Shown here: in pieces, positions 1-9,004 of the stretch
How positions within the stretch are numbered: the first letter of the stretch is position 1
Layout of the letters: every line of letters begins with the position of its first letter
Origin: Sphingomonadales bacterium UBA2683
GTDB taxonomy: Bacteria; Pseudomonadota; Alphaproteobacteria; Sphingomonadales; Sphingomonadaceae
Direction: 5' to 3'
DNA length: 64,000 nt
Assembly (NCBI GenBank): GCA_002354635.1
Contig: DELZ01000004.1
Location: 385,878-449,877, forward strand
The notes under the pieces: model-generated
Told to the model about the DNA's origin: nothing
The model's database searches: none
The model's input: only the letters and a program-made list of their open reading frames with translations
Program-made: the position numbers and the translations under genes

Positions 1-383
1 GGCTTGCGCGCCGGCAGGCCAAGCAGGCCGAGGCGGCCAACCACGAGCAGCCCGTAAAGCGGCGGCATCATCGAGCCTTCGGCGAAATGGAGATACTGGG
101 TATAGAGGCGCGCGCCCGTCGCGTCGTTCGGTGCGCCCAGTTTGCCGCCGGCCTTTGCCACCAGATATTCGGCAATCGCGGCGGTCTCAATGATCACTTC
201 GCCGTCGTCCTCGATCATCGGCGATTTGCCAAGCGGATGAATGGCTTTCAGACTGTCCGGCGCTTTCTGGGTCTTGGGATGACGTTCGTAGCGCTTTATC
301 TCGTAGGGAAGCCCAAGTTCCTCCAGCAGCCATATTATGCGTTGGGAGCGACTATTTTCGAGGTGGTGGACGATGATGGTCAT
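1..383 (-). CDS. glutathione S-transferase, 3'-truncated by window edge
   Basis: The minus strand read from the ATG at 383 gives a protein starting MTIIVHHLENSRSQRIIWLL and continuing in frame to base 1 without a stop, so the C-terminus lies outside the window. The N-terminal thioredoxin-like domain of glutathione S-transferases is clear: the Ser-Arg-Ser-Gln-Arg stretch near residue 10, the HPLGKSPMIED loop with the cis-proline near residue 55, and the ETAAIAEYL glutathione-binding segment around residue 66. The all-alpha C-terminal domain begins but is cut. Such proteins conjugate glutathione to electrophiles or act as peroxidases or isomerases; the substrate cannot be told. It is transcribed in the same direction as recA but separated from it by 310 bases with a terminator. 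Confidence 0.85.
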   Translation of the reverse strand, partial: MTIIVHHLENSRSQRIIWLLEELGLPYEIKRYERHPKTQKAPDSLKAIHPLGKSPMIEDDGEVIIETAAIAEYLVAKAGGKLGAPNDATGARLYTQYLHFAEGSMMPPLYGLLVVGRLGLLGLPARK

Positions 384-693
384 AATGGCCTTCCGCAAAG
401 TTCAAAGTTGGTCGAAGTCAGGGCCAACGAAGCGTTGTAAGCGGTCAAATGTCAATCTTTTCCAACATTTGATCCATGCAATATGAATGAAAAACGGGCC
501 GTCCTTGATGTCGGGGGACAGAAGGACGGCCCTATGCCATGGATCGCCTCGGGGGAGAGTGATCCGGCAAAAGCGGAATTTTCTTCATGGATCGGTCAAG
601 GAGCAATGCGTTCTCGACCAAAGGGCAGCGGAGCGACGGGAAGGGCCTATCTGGTCGGCACCTCCGCCATTGCCACGCTGACCTACAAATCAG
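384..693. other. intergenic region between recA and GST
   Basis: These 310 bases hold no convincing gene. Short open frames across it lack a ribosome site and family similarity. The supported element is the rho-independent terminator at 492-532. The part nearest 383 should contain the promoter of the GST gene, but I cannot point to clear -35/-10 boxes. Confidence 0.6.
492..532 (-). terminator. rho-independent terminator downstream of recA
   Basis: A perfect 11-bp inverted repeat, GGGCCGTCCTT at 496-506 and AAGGACGGCCC at 522-532, is separated by 15 bases. On the minus strand the stem is followed by GTTTTT, the expected U-tract. It lies about 160 bases after the recA stop codon and in the right direction to end recA transcription. 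Confidence 0.8.
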
Positions 694-1782
694 CTAAGCG
701 TCATCATCACCGTCACCGGCCTTGCCGATCGGACCGGTCATCATTTCCTCGGCCACTTCTTCCTGCTTGCCGCGGATCTGGTTTTCCAGCTTCGCCATCA
801 TCTCCGGATTTTCGAGCAGGAAGCGTTTCGAATTCTCGCGCCCCTGTCCGATACGGACCGAGTCATAGGAGAACCATGCACCCGATTTTTCAACGACTCC
901 GGCCTTCACGCCGAGATCGATGATCTCGCCCACCTTGGAAATGCCCTGGCCGTACATGATGTCGAACTCGACCTGCTTGAACGGCGGCGCGACCTTGTTC
1001 TTGACCACTTTGACGCGGGTGGTGTTGCCAACAATATCATCGCGTTCCTTGATCTGGCCGGTACGCCGGATGTCGAGGCGAACCGAAGCATAGAATTTCA
1101 GCGCGTTGCCGCCCGACGTGGTTTCCGGATTGCCGTACATCACGCCGATTTTCATGCGGATCTGGTTGATGAAGATCACCATGCATTTGGAGCGGCTGAT
1201 CGAGCCGGTCAGCTTGCGCAACGCCTGGCTCATCAGCCGGGCCTGCAGACCGACATGGGTATCGCCCATCTCGCCCTCAATTTCCGCACGCGGAACCAGA
1301 GCAGCAACCGAGTCGACAACCAGTATGTCGATCGCGTTGGACCGGACGAGTGTATCGGTGATCTCCAGCGCCTGCTCGCCGGTATCGGGCTGCGAGATGA
1401 TCAGTTCGTCCGTATTGACGCCCAGTGCCTTGGCATAGACAGGGTCCAGCGCATGTTCCGCATCAACAAAGGCAGCGGTACCGCCTGCCTTCTGTGCTTC
1501 GGCAATGACATGCAACGCGAGTGTCGTCTTGCCGGAGCTTTCCGGACCGTACACTTCAATCACGCGACCTTTTGGCAATCCCCCGATGCCCAGCGCGATA
1601 TCCAGTCCCAGGCTACCGGTTGAGATAGCTTCGATTTCGAGTGCCTTGCGCTGGCCCAGCTTCATCGCCGAGCCCTTGCCGAAGGCGCGGTCGATCTGCG
1701 CCAGTGCGGCGTCGAGCGCCTTTTGTCTGTCTGATGAGTTCAACTGATTTTCCGATTCTACGACTTTTAAATTGCCGGCCAT
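694..1782 (-). CDS. recA: recombinase RecA
   Basis: RecA forms ATP-dependent filaments on single-stranded DNA, catalyses strand exchange and triggers LexA self-cleavage. The 362-residue length is normal. Walker A is GPESSGKT at residues 79-86, the Walker B region reads DILVVDSVAAL, and the MIFINQIR and GGNALKFYASVRL segments of the DNA-binding core are intact. The acidic tail ends GDGDDDA. The ATG at 1782 gives the standard N-terminus. The gene stands alone between its own LexA-box promoter (1858-1872) and a terminator at 492-532, so it is most likely SOS-regulated and monocistronic, separate from the cckA operon upstream. Confidence 0.99.
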   Translation of the reverse strand: MAGNLKVVESENQLNSSDRQKALDAALAQIDRAFGKGSAMKLGQRKALEIEAISTGSLGLDIALGIGGLPKGRVIEVYGPESSGKTTLALHVIAEAQKAGGTAAFVDAEHALDPVYAKALGVNTDELIISQPDTGEQALEITDTLVRSNAIDILVVDSVAALVPRAEIEGEMGDTHVGLQARLMSQALRKLTGSISRSKCMVIFINQIRMKIGVMYGNPETTSGGNALKFYASVRLDIRRTGQIKERDDIVGNTTRVKVVKNKVAPPFKQVEFDIMYGQGISKVGEIIDLGVKAGVVEKSGAWFSYDSVRIGQGRENSKRFLLENPEMMAKLENQIRGKQEEVAEEMMTGPIGKAGDGDDDA

Positions 1783-1857
1783 TTGCCTGTCCCCTTCGCT
1801 AAATGCTTAACCATCATCAATCAATGATTGAGATGATGTACCTTATTTGTTCTCATA

Positions 1858-1872
1858 GAACAAGAGGGGAAC
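1858..1872 (-). promoter_or_regulatory. LexA (SOS) box upstream of recA
   Basis: On the minus strand the sequence reads GTTCCCCTCTTGTTC, an exact GTTC-N7-GTTC match, which is the SOS box described for alphaproteobacteria. It ends 76 bases before the recA start codon. It partly overlaps a second palindrome, GTTCTCATAGAAC at 1849-1861, which contains the more general GTTC-N5-GAAC arrangement. The position in the recA promoter region and the exact consensus together make the assignment strong. Confidence 0.88.
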
Positions 1873-1928
1873 ACTATTTTTTGAAATATAAATTATCTTG
1901 TTGATTTTAAAATGTAATCAAGTTGTAT

Positions 1929-4370
1929 TTAGTCCGTTTTGGCATGTTCGGCCAACGTCTCGCCGACGGCTTCGGCGATTTGGGCAACGGAAAAGGGCTT
2001 TGGCAGGAAATTGACCTTGTCGAGATCAATCGACTTGCGCAATTGTTCCTCGGCATAGCCAGACATGAACAGGATCGGCAGGTCCGGATATTTTTTTCGC
2101 ACATGCTTTGCCATCGTGGGGCCATCCATATTCGGCATCACTACATCTGACACGATCATGTCAAACTGCTCTTCCTTGCCGGCCTGGTCTGCAAGCAAGC
2201 CCAGAGCCTCCTCGCCTTCGCTGGCGGTTACCACGGTATAGCCCTGGCGCGTCAGTGCGCGTTCCGCGACCGCTCGCACCATATCCTCGTCCTCGACAAG
2301 CAGGATATGGCCGGTTCCCCACAGTTCCTTCTTTGCCGTCGCCTTGACCGGCGGCGAGCTTAGGGTCGCCCGTGCCGTATCCTCCGCCGTTGGCCGGTGG
2401 ACCGGGAAATAGATCGAGAAGGTGGTACCCTCGCCTGGCTTGGAATCGGCAAAAATATAGCCGCCTGACTGTTTGATGATTCCGTAGACCGTAGACAGAC
2501 CGAGTCCGGTGCCCTTGCCCACAGCCTTGGTTGTAAAAAACGGTTCGAATATCTTGCCGATAACATGCGGTGGAATGCCGTTGCCGGAGTCAGAGAATAT
2601 CAGTGCCGTATAGTCGCCGATCGGCAATATATCGCTTTTCAATGCACGGACATCGGACGCCACGACCGCCTGGGTCGAAATCGAAATCTTTCCGCCGCCC
2701 GGCATCGCATCGCGCGCGTTGACGCCGAGATTTATGATCACCTGTTCCAGCTGCCCGGGATCGGCGCGGACCAGCCCCAGATTGCGCCCGTGCCTTACTT
2801 CCAGTTCGATCGTCTCGTCGAGCAGGCGCTTGAGCAGGTTCGAGACATCCGCCACCACATCGGGAAGCTGCAATACTTGCGGCCGCAGTGTTTGCTGCCG
2901 GGAGAAAGCGAGCAATTGCCTGGTCAATCCCGCAGCCCGGTTGCTGTTATTCTTGACTTGCTGGATATCGTCATAATCGCTGTCACCAGGCGCATGGCGC
3001 AGCAACATCAGATCACAATGACCGATGATCGCGGTCAGAATATTGTTGAAGTCATGGGCCACGCCGCCGGCGAGTTGACCGACTGCCTGCATCTTCGTGG
3101 CCTGGGCGACCTGGCTCTTCAGTTTCGATTCTTCGCTATTGTCCCGGATTGAAAGCAGCACCGCGGCCTCGCCCAATCCGCGGATACCCGCAATGCCGAG
3201 CGCCACCGGCTCCTCGCCGCCACTGCGCAGGCGCACTGCCAGATCACCCGCCAGCGCCGGACCGCTGGCGTAGCGCCGCACAGCGTCAGCCACCGCGGAC
3301 TTGTCATCGCGGATCATCAGATCGCCGGGATAAAGCGGTTGTTCCTTTTCGCCGATGCCGGCGGTCTTGGCGAAGGCTTCGTTGAGAAACAGGAACCGAC
3401 CGTCACGGTCGGTCAACGCCAGCCCAAGCGGCAGCAGCGACAACATCGATTCGACCTGCTCCAGAGCCTTGCCGCGTTCAACCATTCCGCCATCATCATC
3501 GATCAGCAGGATCAACGCAGGCCCCTTTTCCTTTTCCCGATCAAGCGGGATATGGAAAAGACGGACCGGAGTGCCGTGCCGGCCCTCGCGCTCGAAAAAA
3601 ATCGTACCCTTGTCATCGGAACGCAGGAAATTGATGAAGTTGCGGCCTGATATATTGGCGTCAATCCGCCCGGTAGCGCGCAACGCGAACGCCTGATTGG
3701 AAGCGCGAATCCGTCCTTCGCCGCCGATCACGCTGGCCAATATGCCGACTTCGGAAAAGGCGCGGCCACCGCCACCGCCTACCAGAGTGATCATGTCATC
3801 CAAAAGATCGGCCTGGACCTGCGGAATCATCTGCCAGAGCAGATATTCATCGCCCTGCCCGGCCCGGACAACTTTCGCGCTATACTCCGCAACGCCGCGT
3901 TTCAGGCCTTCCGCATAGCCCCGGCCATCGCGCCATGCGGTGCGGCCAGCGGTCGCCAGCAGTTCGTTTCCTCCGGCCTGCAGCGGCAGGTCGGGCGGCA
4001 CGGCAGCGCCATTGAACCATTTCGTAAACAACTCGTTGGCACAGACCAGCCGGCCTGCCCGGTCGGTAATGGCCAATCCGATCGACGACTGATCGGCCAC
4101 CATCCGGGTGACGGCCCAATCTTCCGGATCCGCGTGGTCCTGATCGGCCGCGGCACTTTGCGGACGCAAGAAATAGGCAACCCCCGCCAGACTCAGCACC
4201 AGCGCGAGAAAGGCGATGATCAGGCCGATAGACTGGACCTGCCAGAACAGCAGGCCGGCCGAAGCCATGATCGCCAGCACCAGCAGCACAGCTCTTGTCC
4301 GCACATCGTTCCGCACCTTGCGGGTACTGGGATTCAACAAGCCCGCCTTTGTCTGCGCTTTACTGGCCAT
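1929..4370 (-). CDS. cckA: CckA-type hybrid sensor histidine kinase
   Basis: CckA is the membrane hybrid kinase that, with ChpT, sets the phosphorylation of the cell-cycle regulator CtrA in alphaproteobacteria. With the start chosen here the protein has 813 residues: two membrane helices at about 28-68, two or three PAS-like regions to about 415, a HisKA domain with the hallmark GGVAHDFNNILTAIIGH (His439), an ATPase domain with NLGVNARDAMPGG, DSGNGIP and GTGLGLSTVYG, and a C-terminal receiver with phospho-acceptor Asp742 in IVSDVVMPNMDG. I chose the ATG at 4370 over the open frame reaching 4472 because it has AGGG upstream and overlaps the stop of the preceding gene by only 11 bases. It is the last gene of the dapA-smpB-DUF2062-cckA operon. 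Confidence 0.93.
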   Translation of the reverse strand: MASKAQTKAGLLNPSTRKVRNDVRTRAVLLVLAIMASAGLLFWQVQSIGLIIAFLALVLSLAGVAYFLRPQSAAADQDHADPEDWAVTRMVADQSSIGLAITDRAGRLVCANELFTKWFNGAAVPPDLPLQAGGNELLATAGRTAWRDGRGYAEGLKRGVAEYSAKVVRAGQGDEYLLWQMIPQVQADLLDDMITLVGGGGGRAFSEVGILASVIGGEGRIRASNQAFALRATGRIDANISGRNFINFLRSDDKGTIFFEREGRHGTPVRLFHIPLDREKEKGPALILLIDDDGGMVERGKALEQVESMLSLLPLGLALTDRDGRFLFLNEAFAKTAGIGEKEQPLYPGDLMIRDDKSAVADAVRRYASGPALAGDLAVRLRSGGEEPVALGIAGIRGLGEAAVLLSIRDNSEESKLKSQVAQATKMQAVGQLAGGVAHDFNNILTAIIGHCDLMLLRHAPGDSDYDDIQQVKNNSNRAAGLTRQLLAFSRQQTLRPQVLQLPDVVADVSNLLKRLLDETIELEVRHGRNLGLVRADPGQLEQVIINLGVNARDAMPGGGKISISTQAVVASDVRALKSDILPIGDYTALIFSDSGNGIPPHVIGKIFEPFFTTKAVGKGTGLGLSTVYGIIKQSGGYIFADSKPGEGTTFSIYFPVHRPTAEDTARATLSSPPVKATAKKELWGTGHILLVEDEDMVRAVAERALTRQGYTVVTASEGEEALGLLADQAGKEEQFDMIVSDVVMPNMDGPTMAKHVRKKYPDLPILFMSGYAEEQLRKSIDLDKVNFLPKPFSVAQIAEAVGETLAEHAKTD

Positions 4371-4974
4371 CGCGAGCCCTGTCGGCGAGGATTTTGTCCA
4401 ATCGCCCTTTCCGCTTGTGTGCAATCCACCATCGCCATCCGAATGAACTGAGCAGATAGCCGGCGGCGGCAAAAACTATGGCGAACAGCAGGAAACCGAA
4501 AGCGGTGACCCCGGCTTCACGCACGAGCCAGCTAAGCCACTGGCCAAATTCGCTCTGGATATGGGTATTGATCGGCTGGCCGGCGGTCATCGCATCAATC
4601 TGCAAGGCAAATTTTCCCGTCTGGTTCGCTGCGGCAATCCAGAATGGATAGGTCAAGGGGTTGGTGATGAAGGTAGTGATCGCCGCGATCGGGACATTGG
4701 CCCGCACCGGAAGCGCCAGAAAGACCGCCGCAAATATCTGCCCCACCGGAATGAGAAAGGCAGCCAGCATACCGAGAGCAACACCCCGCGGAACAGACCG
4801 TCTGGTGAAACGCCACAATTCGGAGCGCAGAAAGCGGTGGGCAATCGGTTTTAGATATCGGTTCCGCTCCATCCCGGCCCGGGTCGGCATTTTTTCCTGC
4901 AACCAGTGCACGATATACATGATCGAACGCGCGGCAAAATCCTTGTCGTGGAAATCGGGCTTTCTATCATCCAT
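4360..4974 (-). CDS. DUF2062 family membrane protein
   Basis: The 204-residue protein matches the DUF2062 family, seen in the motif RRSVPRGVALGMLAAFLIP, then a helix through IFAAVFLALPVRANVPIAA and TFITNPLTYPFWIAAA, and a second strongly hydrophobic stretch near residues 150-180. The family is of unknown biochemical role, found as small inner-membrane proteins, sometimes next to glycosyltransferases. Here it overlaps smpB by 8 bases at its start and cckA by 11 bases at its end, so it is translated as part of that operon. The C-terminus is basic and cytoplasmic by charge. Confidence 0.85.
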   Translation of the reverse strand: MDDRKPDFHDKDFAARSIMYIVHWLQEKMPTRAGMERNRYLKPIAHRFLRSELWRFTRRSVPRGVALGMLAAFLIPVGQIFAAVFLALPVRANVPIAAITTFITNPLTYPFWIAAANQTGKFALQIDAMTAGQPINTHIQSEFGQWLSWLVREAGVTAFGFLLFAIVFAAAGYLLSSFGWRWWIAHKRKGRLDKILADRARDGQ

Positions 4975-5449
4975 GTTCGCGCATCAGCCGGCCCTGCTGC
5001 CTTTTCCAGTCGCGGTCCTTTTCCGTCTGCCGCTTGTCCGGCGCTTTCTTGCCCTTCGCCAATGCCAGTTCCAGTTTCGCGCGACCCTTGCTGTTGAAAT
5101 AGATCGACAGCGGCACGATCGTCATCCCCTTGCGCATCACCGCGCCGTGCAGCTTGTTGATCTGGCGCCGGTTCAGCAACAATTTGCGCGGCCGCGTGGG
5201 CGTGTGATTGTACCGGTTGCCGTGACTCCATTCCGGAATATTGGCGTTGATCAGCCAGACTTCGTCATCCTTGACCTCGGCATAGCTTTCGGCAATCGCG
5301 CCCGAGCCGAAGCGCAAGGACTTTACTTCCGTACCGGTCAGCATGATGCCGGCTTCAAACTTGTCATCCACAAAATAATCATATCGCGCCCGCCGGTTCT
5401 CGGCGACGATCTTTTTCTTGTCAAATTCCTCTGGGCGCGGTTTCGCCAT
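4967..5449 (-). CDS. smpB: SsrA-binding protein SmpB
   Basis: SmpB binds the tRNA-like domain of tmRNA and carries it into stalled ribosomes for trans-translation. The 160 residues show the family signatures: NRRARYDYFVDDKFEAGI near the N-terminus, LTGTEVKSLR, the NANIPEWSHGNRYNHTPTRPRKLLLNR core, and the lysine-rich C-terminal tail (KGKKAPDKRQTEKDRDWKRQ) that enters the mRNA channel. Its start codon shares one base with the dapA stop (TGATG), suggesting translational coupling. Its RNA partner, a two-piece ssrA, lies at about 51700-51975 of this window. Confidence 0.98.
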   Translation of the reverse strand: MAKPRPEEFDKKKIVAENRRARYDYFVDDKFEAGIMLTGTEVKSLRFGSGAIAESYAEVKDDEVWLINANIPEWSHGNRYNHTPTRPRKLLLNRRQINKLHGAVMRKGMTIVPLSIYFNSKGRAKLELALAKGKKAPDKRQTEKDRDWKRQQGRLMREHG

Positions 5450-6324
5450 CAGACCAGCCCTGCCCCTTCCAGAGCGGCGTCCACGGCCTTGCGGCTGGCT
5501 TCCGAGGGCGGAGTCATTGGCAAGCGCAAGTCGGTCGAGAAATTCTCCAGCACCCGCGACATCGCATATTTGACCGGCCCCGGAGAAGCATCGGAGAACA
5601 GGGCCTTGTGCAACGGATAGAGTACGTCATTGAGCTCGCGGGCCTTGGCATAGTCGCCTGCGGCGCAGGCTGCCTGAAACTCCGCGCATAATCGGGGTGC
5701 GACATTGGCGGTGACCGAGATACATCCAATCCCGCCAGCCGCATTGAAAGCCAGCGACAGTTCGTCGACGCCCGAAAGCATGACGAAATCGTCCGCACAG
5801 TTCAGCCGATGCTCGGTGACCCGGTCGAGATCGCCGCTGGCGTCCTTGATCGCCACCACACTCGGCAGCTTCGACAATGCCGCCACCGTGTCCGGCATGA
5901 TATCGGTCACCGTCCGCGCGGGAACATTATAGAGGACGAGAGGCAGATCGTTATTTTCGGTCAGCGTGGTGAAATGGGCCGTGATGCCTTGCTGATTGGG
6001 CCGGTTGTAATAAGGCGCGACGACCAGACCGGCTGCGGCACCGCATTTCTTGGAGAAATTGAGGTGCAGCAGCGCGTTAGTGGTATCGTTCGAACCGCAG
6101 CCGGCGATAACCGGCACCCGACCCGCCGCCTGTTCCACGCATATCTCTATGACCCGATGATGTTCGGCGTTGGACAAGGTGGACGCCTCTCCGGTTGTCC
6201 CGCAGGGGACCAGAGCGCTGCTGCCCTGGTCGATCTGCCAGTCCACCAGAGCGCGAAACTGCTCTTCAGCGAACGATCCGTCGCGAAAGGGTGTCGCCAG
6301 AGCCGGAATTGAACCCGAGAACAT
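5449..6324 (-). CDS. dapA: 4-hydroxy-tetrahydrodipicolinate synthase
   Basis: DapA condenses pyruvate with aspartate semialdehyde in the first committed step of lysine and meso-diaminopimelate synthesis. The 291-residue protein has the family length and residues: CGTTGEASTL (residues 41-50) binding the pyruvate carboxylate, Tyr132 and Arg137 in LYNVPART, and the Schiff-base Lys160 in VVAIKDASG. The ATG at 6324 fits the standard N-terminus. It is the promoter-proximal gene of the operon continuing into smpB, and it is divergent from the lytic transglycosylase at 6439, so the 114 bases between them hold both promoters. Confidence 0.97.
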   Translation of the reverse strand: MFSGSIPALATPFRDGSFAEEQFRALVDWQIDQGSSALVPCGTTGEASTLSNAEHHRVIEICVEQAAGRVPVIAGCGSNDTTNALLHLNFSKKCGAAAGLVVAPYYNRPNQQGITAHFTTLTENNDLPLVLYNVPARTVTDIMPDTVAALSKLPSVVAIKDASGDLDRVTEHRLNCADDFVMLSGVDELSLAFNAAGGIGCISVTANVAPRLCAEFQAACAAGDYAKARELNDVLYPLHKALFSDASPGPVKYAMSRVLENFSTDLRLPMTPPSEASRKAVDAALEGAGLV

Positions 6325-6438
6325 CTAATAATCCTTTATGTTTGCCTTGGAAATCGGCAAAGCCGACACCAAGTCATTTGCAGTAATAACGGTGATATAG
6401 TTCGCCGTTCAGCGCCTGATAAGGAGCCTAAGCGTAAA

Positions 6439-8430
6439 ATGTCCAGTATGGTATCAAGAATTCTTATGACTTCGTTCCTTTTGAGTCCAGCCACCTGCAT
6501 GGCTGCAGACAATCTCGGCGACCAACTGGGCTGGCAGAATGGCGATGCAGGCCTGTCCGACCCGACCGGCGGCAACGCAGTACTGGGCCTGCAGCGCTGG
6601 CGAGTGCTGACGCAATCCGACAATTATTCCTTCGAGGATTATGCCGGTTTTCTGGTCACCTTCCCGGGCTGGCCGGAAGACACAAGAATGCGGCGCAATG
6701 CCGAACAGGCCATCAATATCAACAGCTTCTCTCCTGCCCGCGTGCTTGCCTATTTTTCCCGGTTTGAACCGACGACCAACGCTGGTGCCGCCAAATATGC
6801 CGTTGCCCTGCAAGCCGCCGGACAGCGCGACAAAGCCGATCAGTGGGCCCGAACCGCGTGGCGCGGCGGAACATTGACCGACGAGGACGAGGCAGCACTG
6901 ATGGCGCGCTTCAGCTCGGCGTTCAGCATCGACGATCATGATGCGCGCATGGACTCGCTGCTCTGGGCCCGGGCCACCCGGGATGCGGCTGGCCAGCTGG
7001 CCTTCACCTCTCCGGCACGTCGCCCGGTATTCGCGGCCAGACTGGCCCAGCTGACCGACGCCACTGATGCCAATGAACAGGCCAGTGCTGTCGGTGCCAT
7101 GGCCCGCGACGATTCAGGCTATCTCGCGGACCGCGCCCGCTATCTGCGCAACAGCGGCCAAAGCTATGCGGCACGGCAGCTTCTGGCCACGCGATTGCCG
7201 TTGCGGGTGAAGCCGGCGATGCCCGAAACCTGGTTCGAGGCGATGCTGATCAATGCGGAAGCGGCGGCCAATGACCGCCAGTGGACGGTGGCTTATGACA
7301 TCGCGTCGAAAATCGAGGACGCCTATGCCACTCCGACGCGGATCGCCGACCAGAATTCCCGGGTCCGGGACAAATATTCCGACCTCGCATGGGTCGCCGG
7401 GACCGCCGCGCTGAACGGCATGCGCCAGCCGGCCAAGGCGGTGCACATGTTCGATCTTTATGCACAGTCCTATGACTCCCCGAATATCACTTCAAAAGGC
7501 TATTACTGGGCCGGTCGCGCCGCAGCGGAAGCGGGCCAGACGGAACAGGCCAAGGCCTATTTCGAGAAAGCCGCCGAATTTCCGGATTATTTCTATGGCC
7601 AGTTGTCGCTGGAGCGGCTGGGGCGTCCGTTGCCAAACTTCGACCGCAAGCCCGCGATCGAGATCACCGACGCGGACCGCCGCGCCTTTGACCAGGAACC
7701 GCTGGTCATGGCGACAAAAGCATCGGTGCGAACCGGCCCGTGGCGCGAGCAGATCCGTTTTCACCGGGCGCTCGCCTACAATGCCAAGACCGCCAAGGAC
7801 TATATGCTGATCAGCGATCTCGCCAGCCGCATCGGTGCGCGCGATCTCGGCGTAATCAAGGGCATCAGCTCGCTCGGTGCCGGAGTCGGCGCGATCGACG
7901 AGACCTCTTTCCCGACAATGCAGGTGCCGTTCGGCCATGAAAGCAGCTGGACAATAATCCATGCGATTACCCGGCAGGAAAGCCAGTTTGCCGAGGGGGC
8001 GATCAGTCACGCGGGCGCGCGCGGACTGATGCAGCTGATGCCCGGCACCGCACGGGAACAGTCCGGCAAGGCCAATCTCTCCTACAATCTCTCGTCGCTG
8101 ACCGATGACCCGCAGTATAATATCCGGCTCGGCAGCGGATATATCCAGCGGATGCTCGCTTATTACGGCGGCAGCTATCCGCTTGCCGTCGCCGCTTACA
8201 ACGCCGGGCCCGGCAATGTGAACAAATGGCTGCGCGCCAATGGCGACCCGCGCATGGGCGGCATCGACTGGGTCCAGTGGATCGAGGAGATTCCGATTTC
8301 GGAAACCCGCAACTACGTCAAGCGCGTGCTTGAAAATGCCGTGGTCTATGACACGAAAAACCCGCGCGGACCGACAATCCGCAGCGATACGCCGCTGTCC
8401 CGCTATATCGGGAAGAATGACCGGGGTTAG
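6439..8430 (+). CDS. soluble lytic murein transglycosylase (SLT family)
   Basis: The 663-residue protein starts with a signal peptide (hydrophobic stretch ending CMAAD) and has a long helical, TPR-like superhelix of about 450 residues followed by a C-terminal SLT domain. The catalytic glutamate is Glu514 in ITRQESQF, followed by the family motifs ARGLMQLMPGTA and AVAAYNAGPGNVNKWL. Enzymes of this kind cleave the glycan strands of peptidoglycan between MurNAc and GlcNAc, producing 1,6-anhydro ends, in the periplasm. The start at 6439 is preceded by AAGGAG at a rather long spacing of 12 bases; ATG at 6448 would give a nearly identical product. Confidence 0.93.
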   Translation: MSSMVSRILMTSFLLSPATCMAADNLGDQLGWQNGDAGLSDPTGGNAVLGLQRWRVLTQSDNYSFEDYAGFLVTFPGWPEDTRMRRNAEQAININSFSPARVLAYFSRFEPTTNAGAAKYAVALQAAGQRDKADQWARTAWRGGTLTDEDEAALMARFSSAFSIDDHDARMDSLLWARATRDAAGQLAFTSPARRPVFAARLAQLTDATDANEQASAVGAMARDDSGYLADRARYLRNSGQSYAARQLLATRLPLRVKPAMPETWFEAMLINAEAAANDRQWTVAYDIASKIEDAYATPTRIADQNSRVRDKYSDLAWVAGTAALNGMRQPAKAVHMFDLYAQSYDSPNITSKGYYWAGRAAAEAGQTEQAKAYFEKAAEFPDYFYGQLSLERLGRPLPNFDRKPAIEITDADRRAFDQEPLVMATKASVRTGPWREQIRFHRALAYNAKTAKDYMLISDLASRIGARDLGVIKGISSLGAGVGAIDETSFPTMQVPFGHESSWTIIHAITRQESQFAEGAISHAGARGLMQLMPGTAREQSGKANLSYNLSSLTDDPQYNIRLGSGYIQRMLAYYGGSYPLAVAAYNAGPGNVNKWLRANGDPRMGGIDWVQWIEEIPISETRNYVKRVLENAVVYDTKNPRGPTIRSDTPLSRYIGKNDRG

Positions 8431-8446
8431 GTCCCGGGCAGAACGC

Positions 8447-9004
8447 TCAGTCGCTTTCAAGGGTGCTGGCGATGCGCGTTATGCCCTCTGAAACGCCGCT
8501 TTGATATTGTCCCTCTCGAAAATGGGGCAGGATGGCGGTCTGGATGATGTTGCTCGCCTTCTGATAGGTGAGAACTGTTTCCAGGCCGCATGCAACCGCG
8601 ATCCGGACTTCGCGCTCGTTCGGTGCGACCAGCAAAATGACGCCGTCATTTTCACCGACGCGTCCGACGCCCCATGTATTGCCCAGCGCTCTCGTGTAGT
8701 CTGCAATCGGCACTCGATGCAGGTTTTCGACTGTCACCACGACCACCTGGTGCTGCGTAGCACTTTCCAGCTGCTGCAGCTGGCGGGCAATCTTCGCCTC
8801 CACCGCGGCGGACAAGATGTGGGCATGATCGGACACCCATCCCAGATTGGTCACCAGTTGTGAGCTGTCGATCTGAGATTCCGGAAGGTCCCAGTGGCTA
8901 CAGTCTTTTCCGACGACATCTTCCGGTGTGGCGGACGTGCAGCCCGTCAGACCGACAAGGCTCAGGCAAAGCGAGGCAAAGAGACCTCTAGTCCTTCGCC
9001 TCAT
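8447..9004 (-). CDS. TPM-domain lipoprotein
   Basis: The 185-residue protein begins with a lipoprotein signal peptide with lipobox LTGC (Cys22). The rest is a TPM domain (the former DUF477), seen in the helix VEAKIARQLQQLE, the strand HQVVVVTVE, the segment GNTWGVGRVGENDGVILLVAPNEREVRI, and the GLETVLT turn. Related domains occur in plant TLP18.3, a photosystem II repair factor, and in bacterial YgcG-like proteins; the bacterial role is not established. Closely related TPM proteins lie at 54175-54984 and 54984-55661. The start overlaps the 3' end of ppk2 by 17 bases, so the two are probably cotranscribed. Confidence 0.87.
   Translation of the reverse strand: MRRRTRGLFASLCLSLVGLTGCTSATPEDVVGKDCSHWDLPESQIDSSQLVTNLGWVSDHAHILSAAVEAKIARQLQQLESATQHQVVVVTVENLHRVPIADYTRALGNTWGVGRVGENDGVILLVAPNEREVRIAVACGLETVLTYQKASNIIQTAILPHFREGQYQSGVSEGITRIASTLESD

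Noticed and set aside
384..693. Short open frames between GST and recA (for example 483-923)
   Set aside because: They overlap recA antisense or the terminator and show no family similarity.
1807..1814. TTAACCAT, a CtrA half site, before recA
   Set aside because: Only a half site, and an 8-mer of this type is expected by chance; the LexA box explains regulation.
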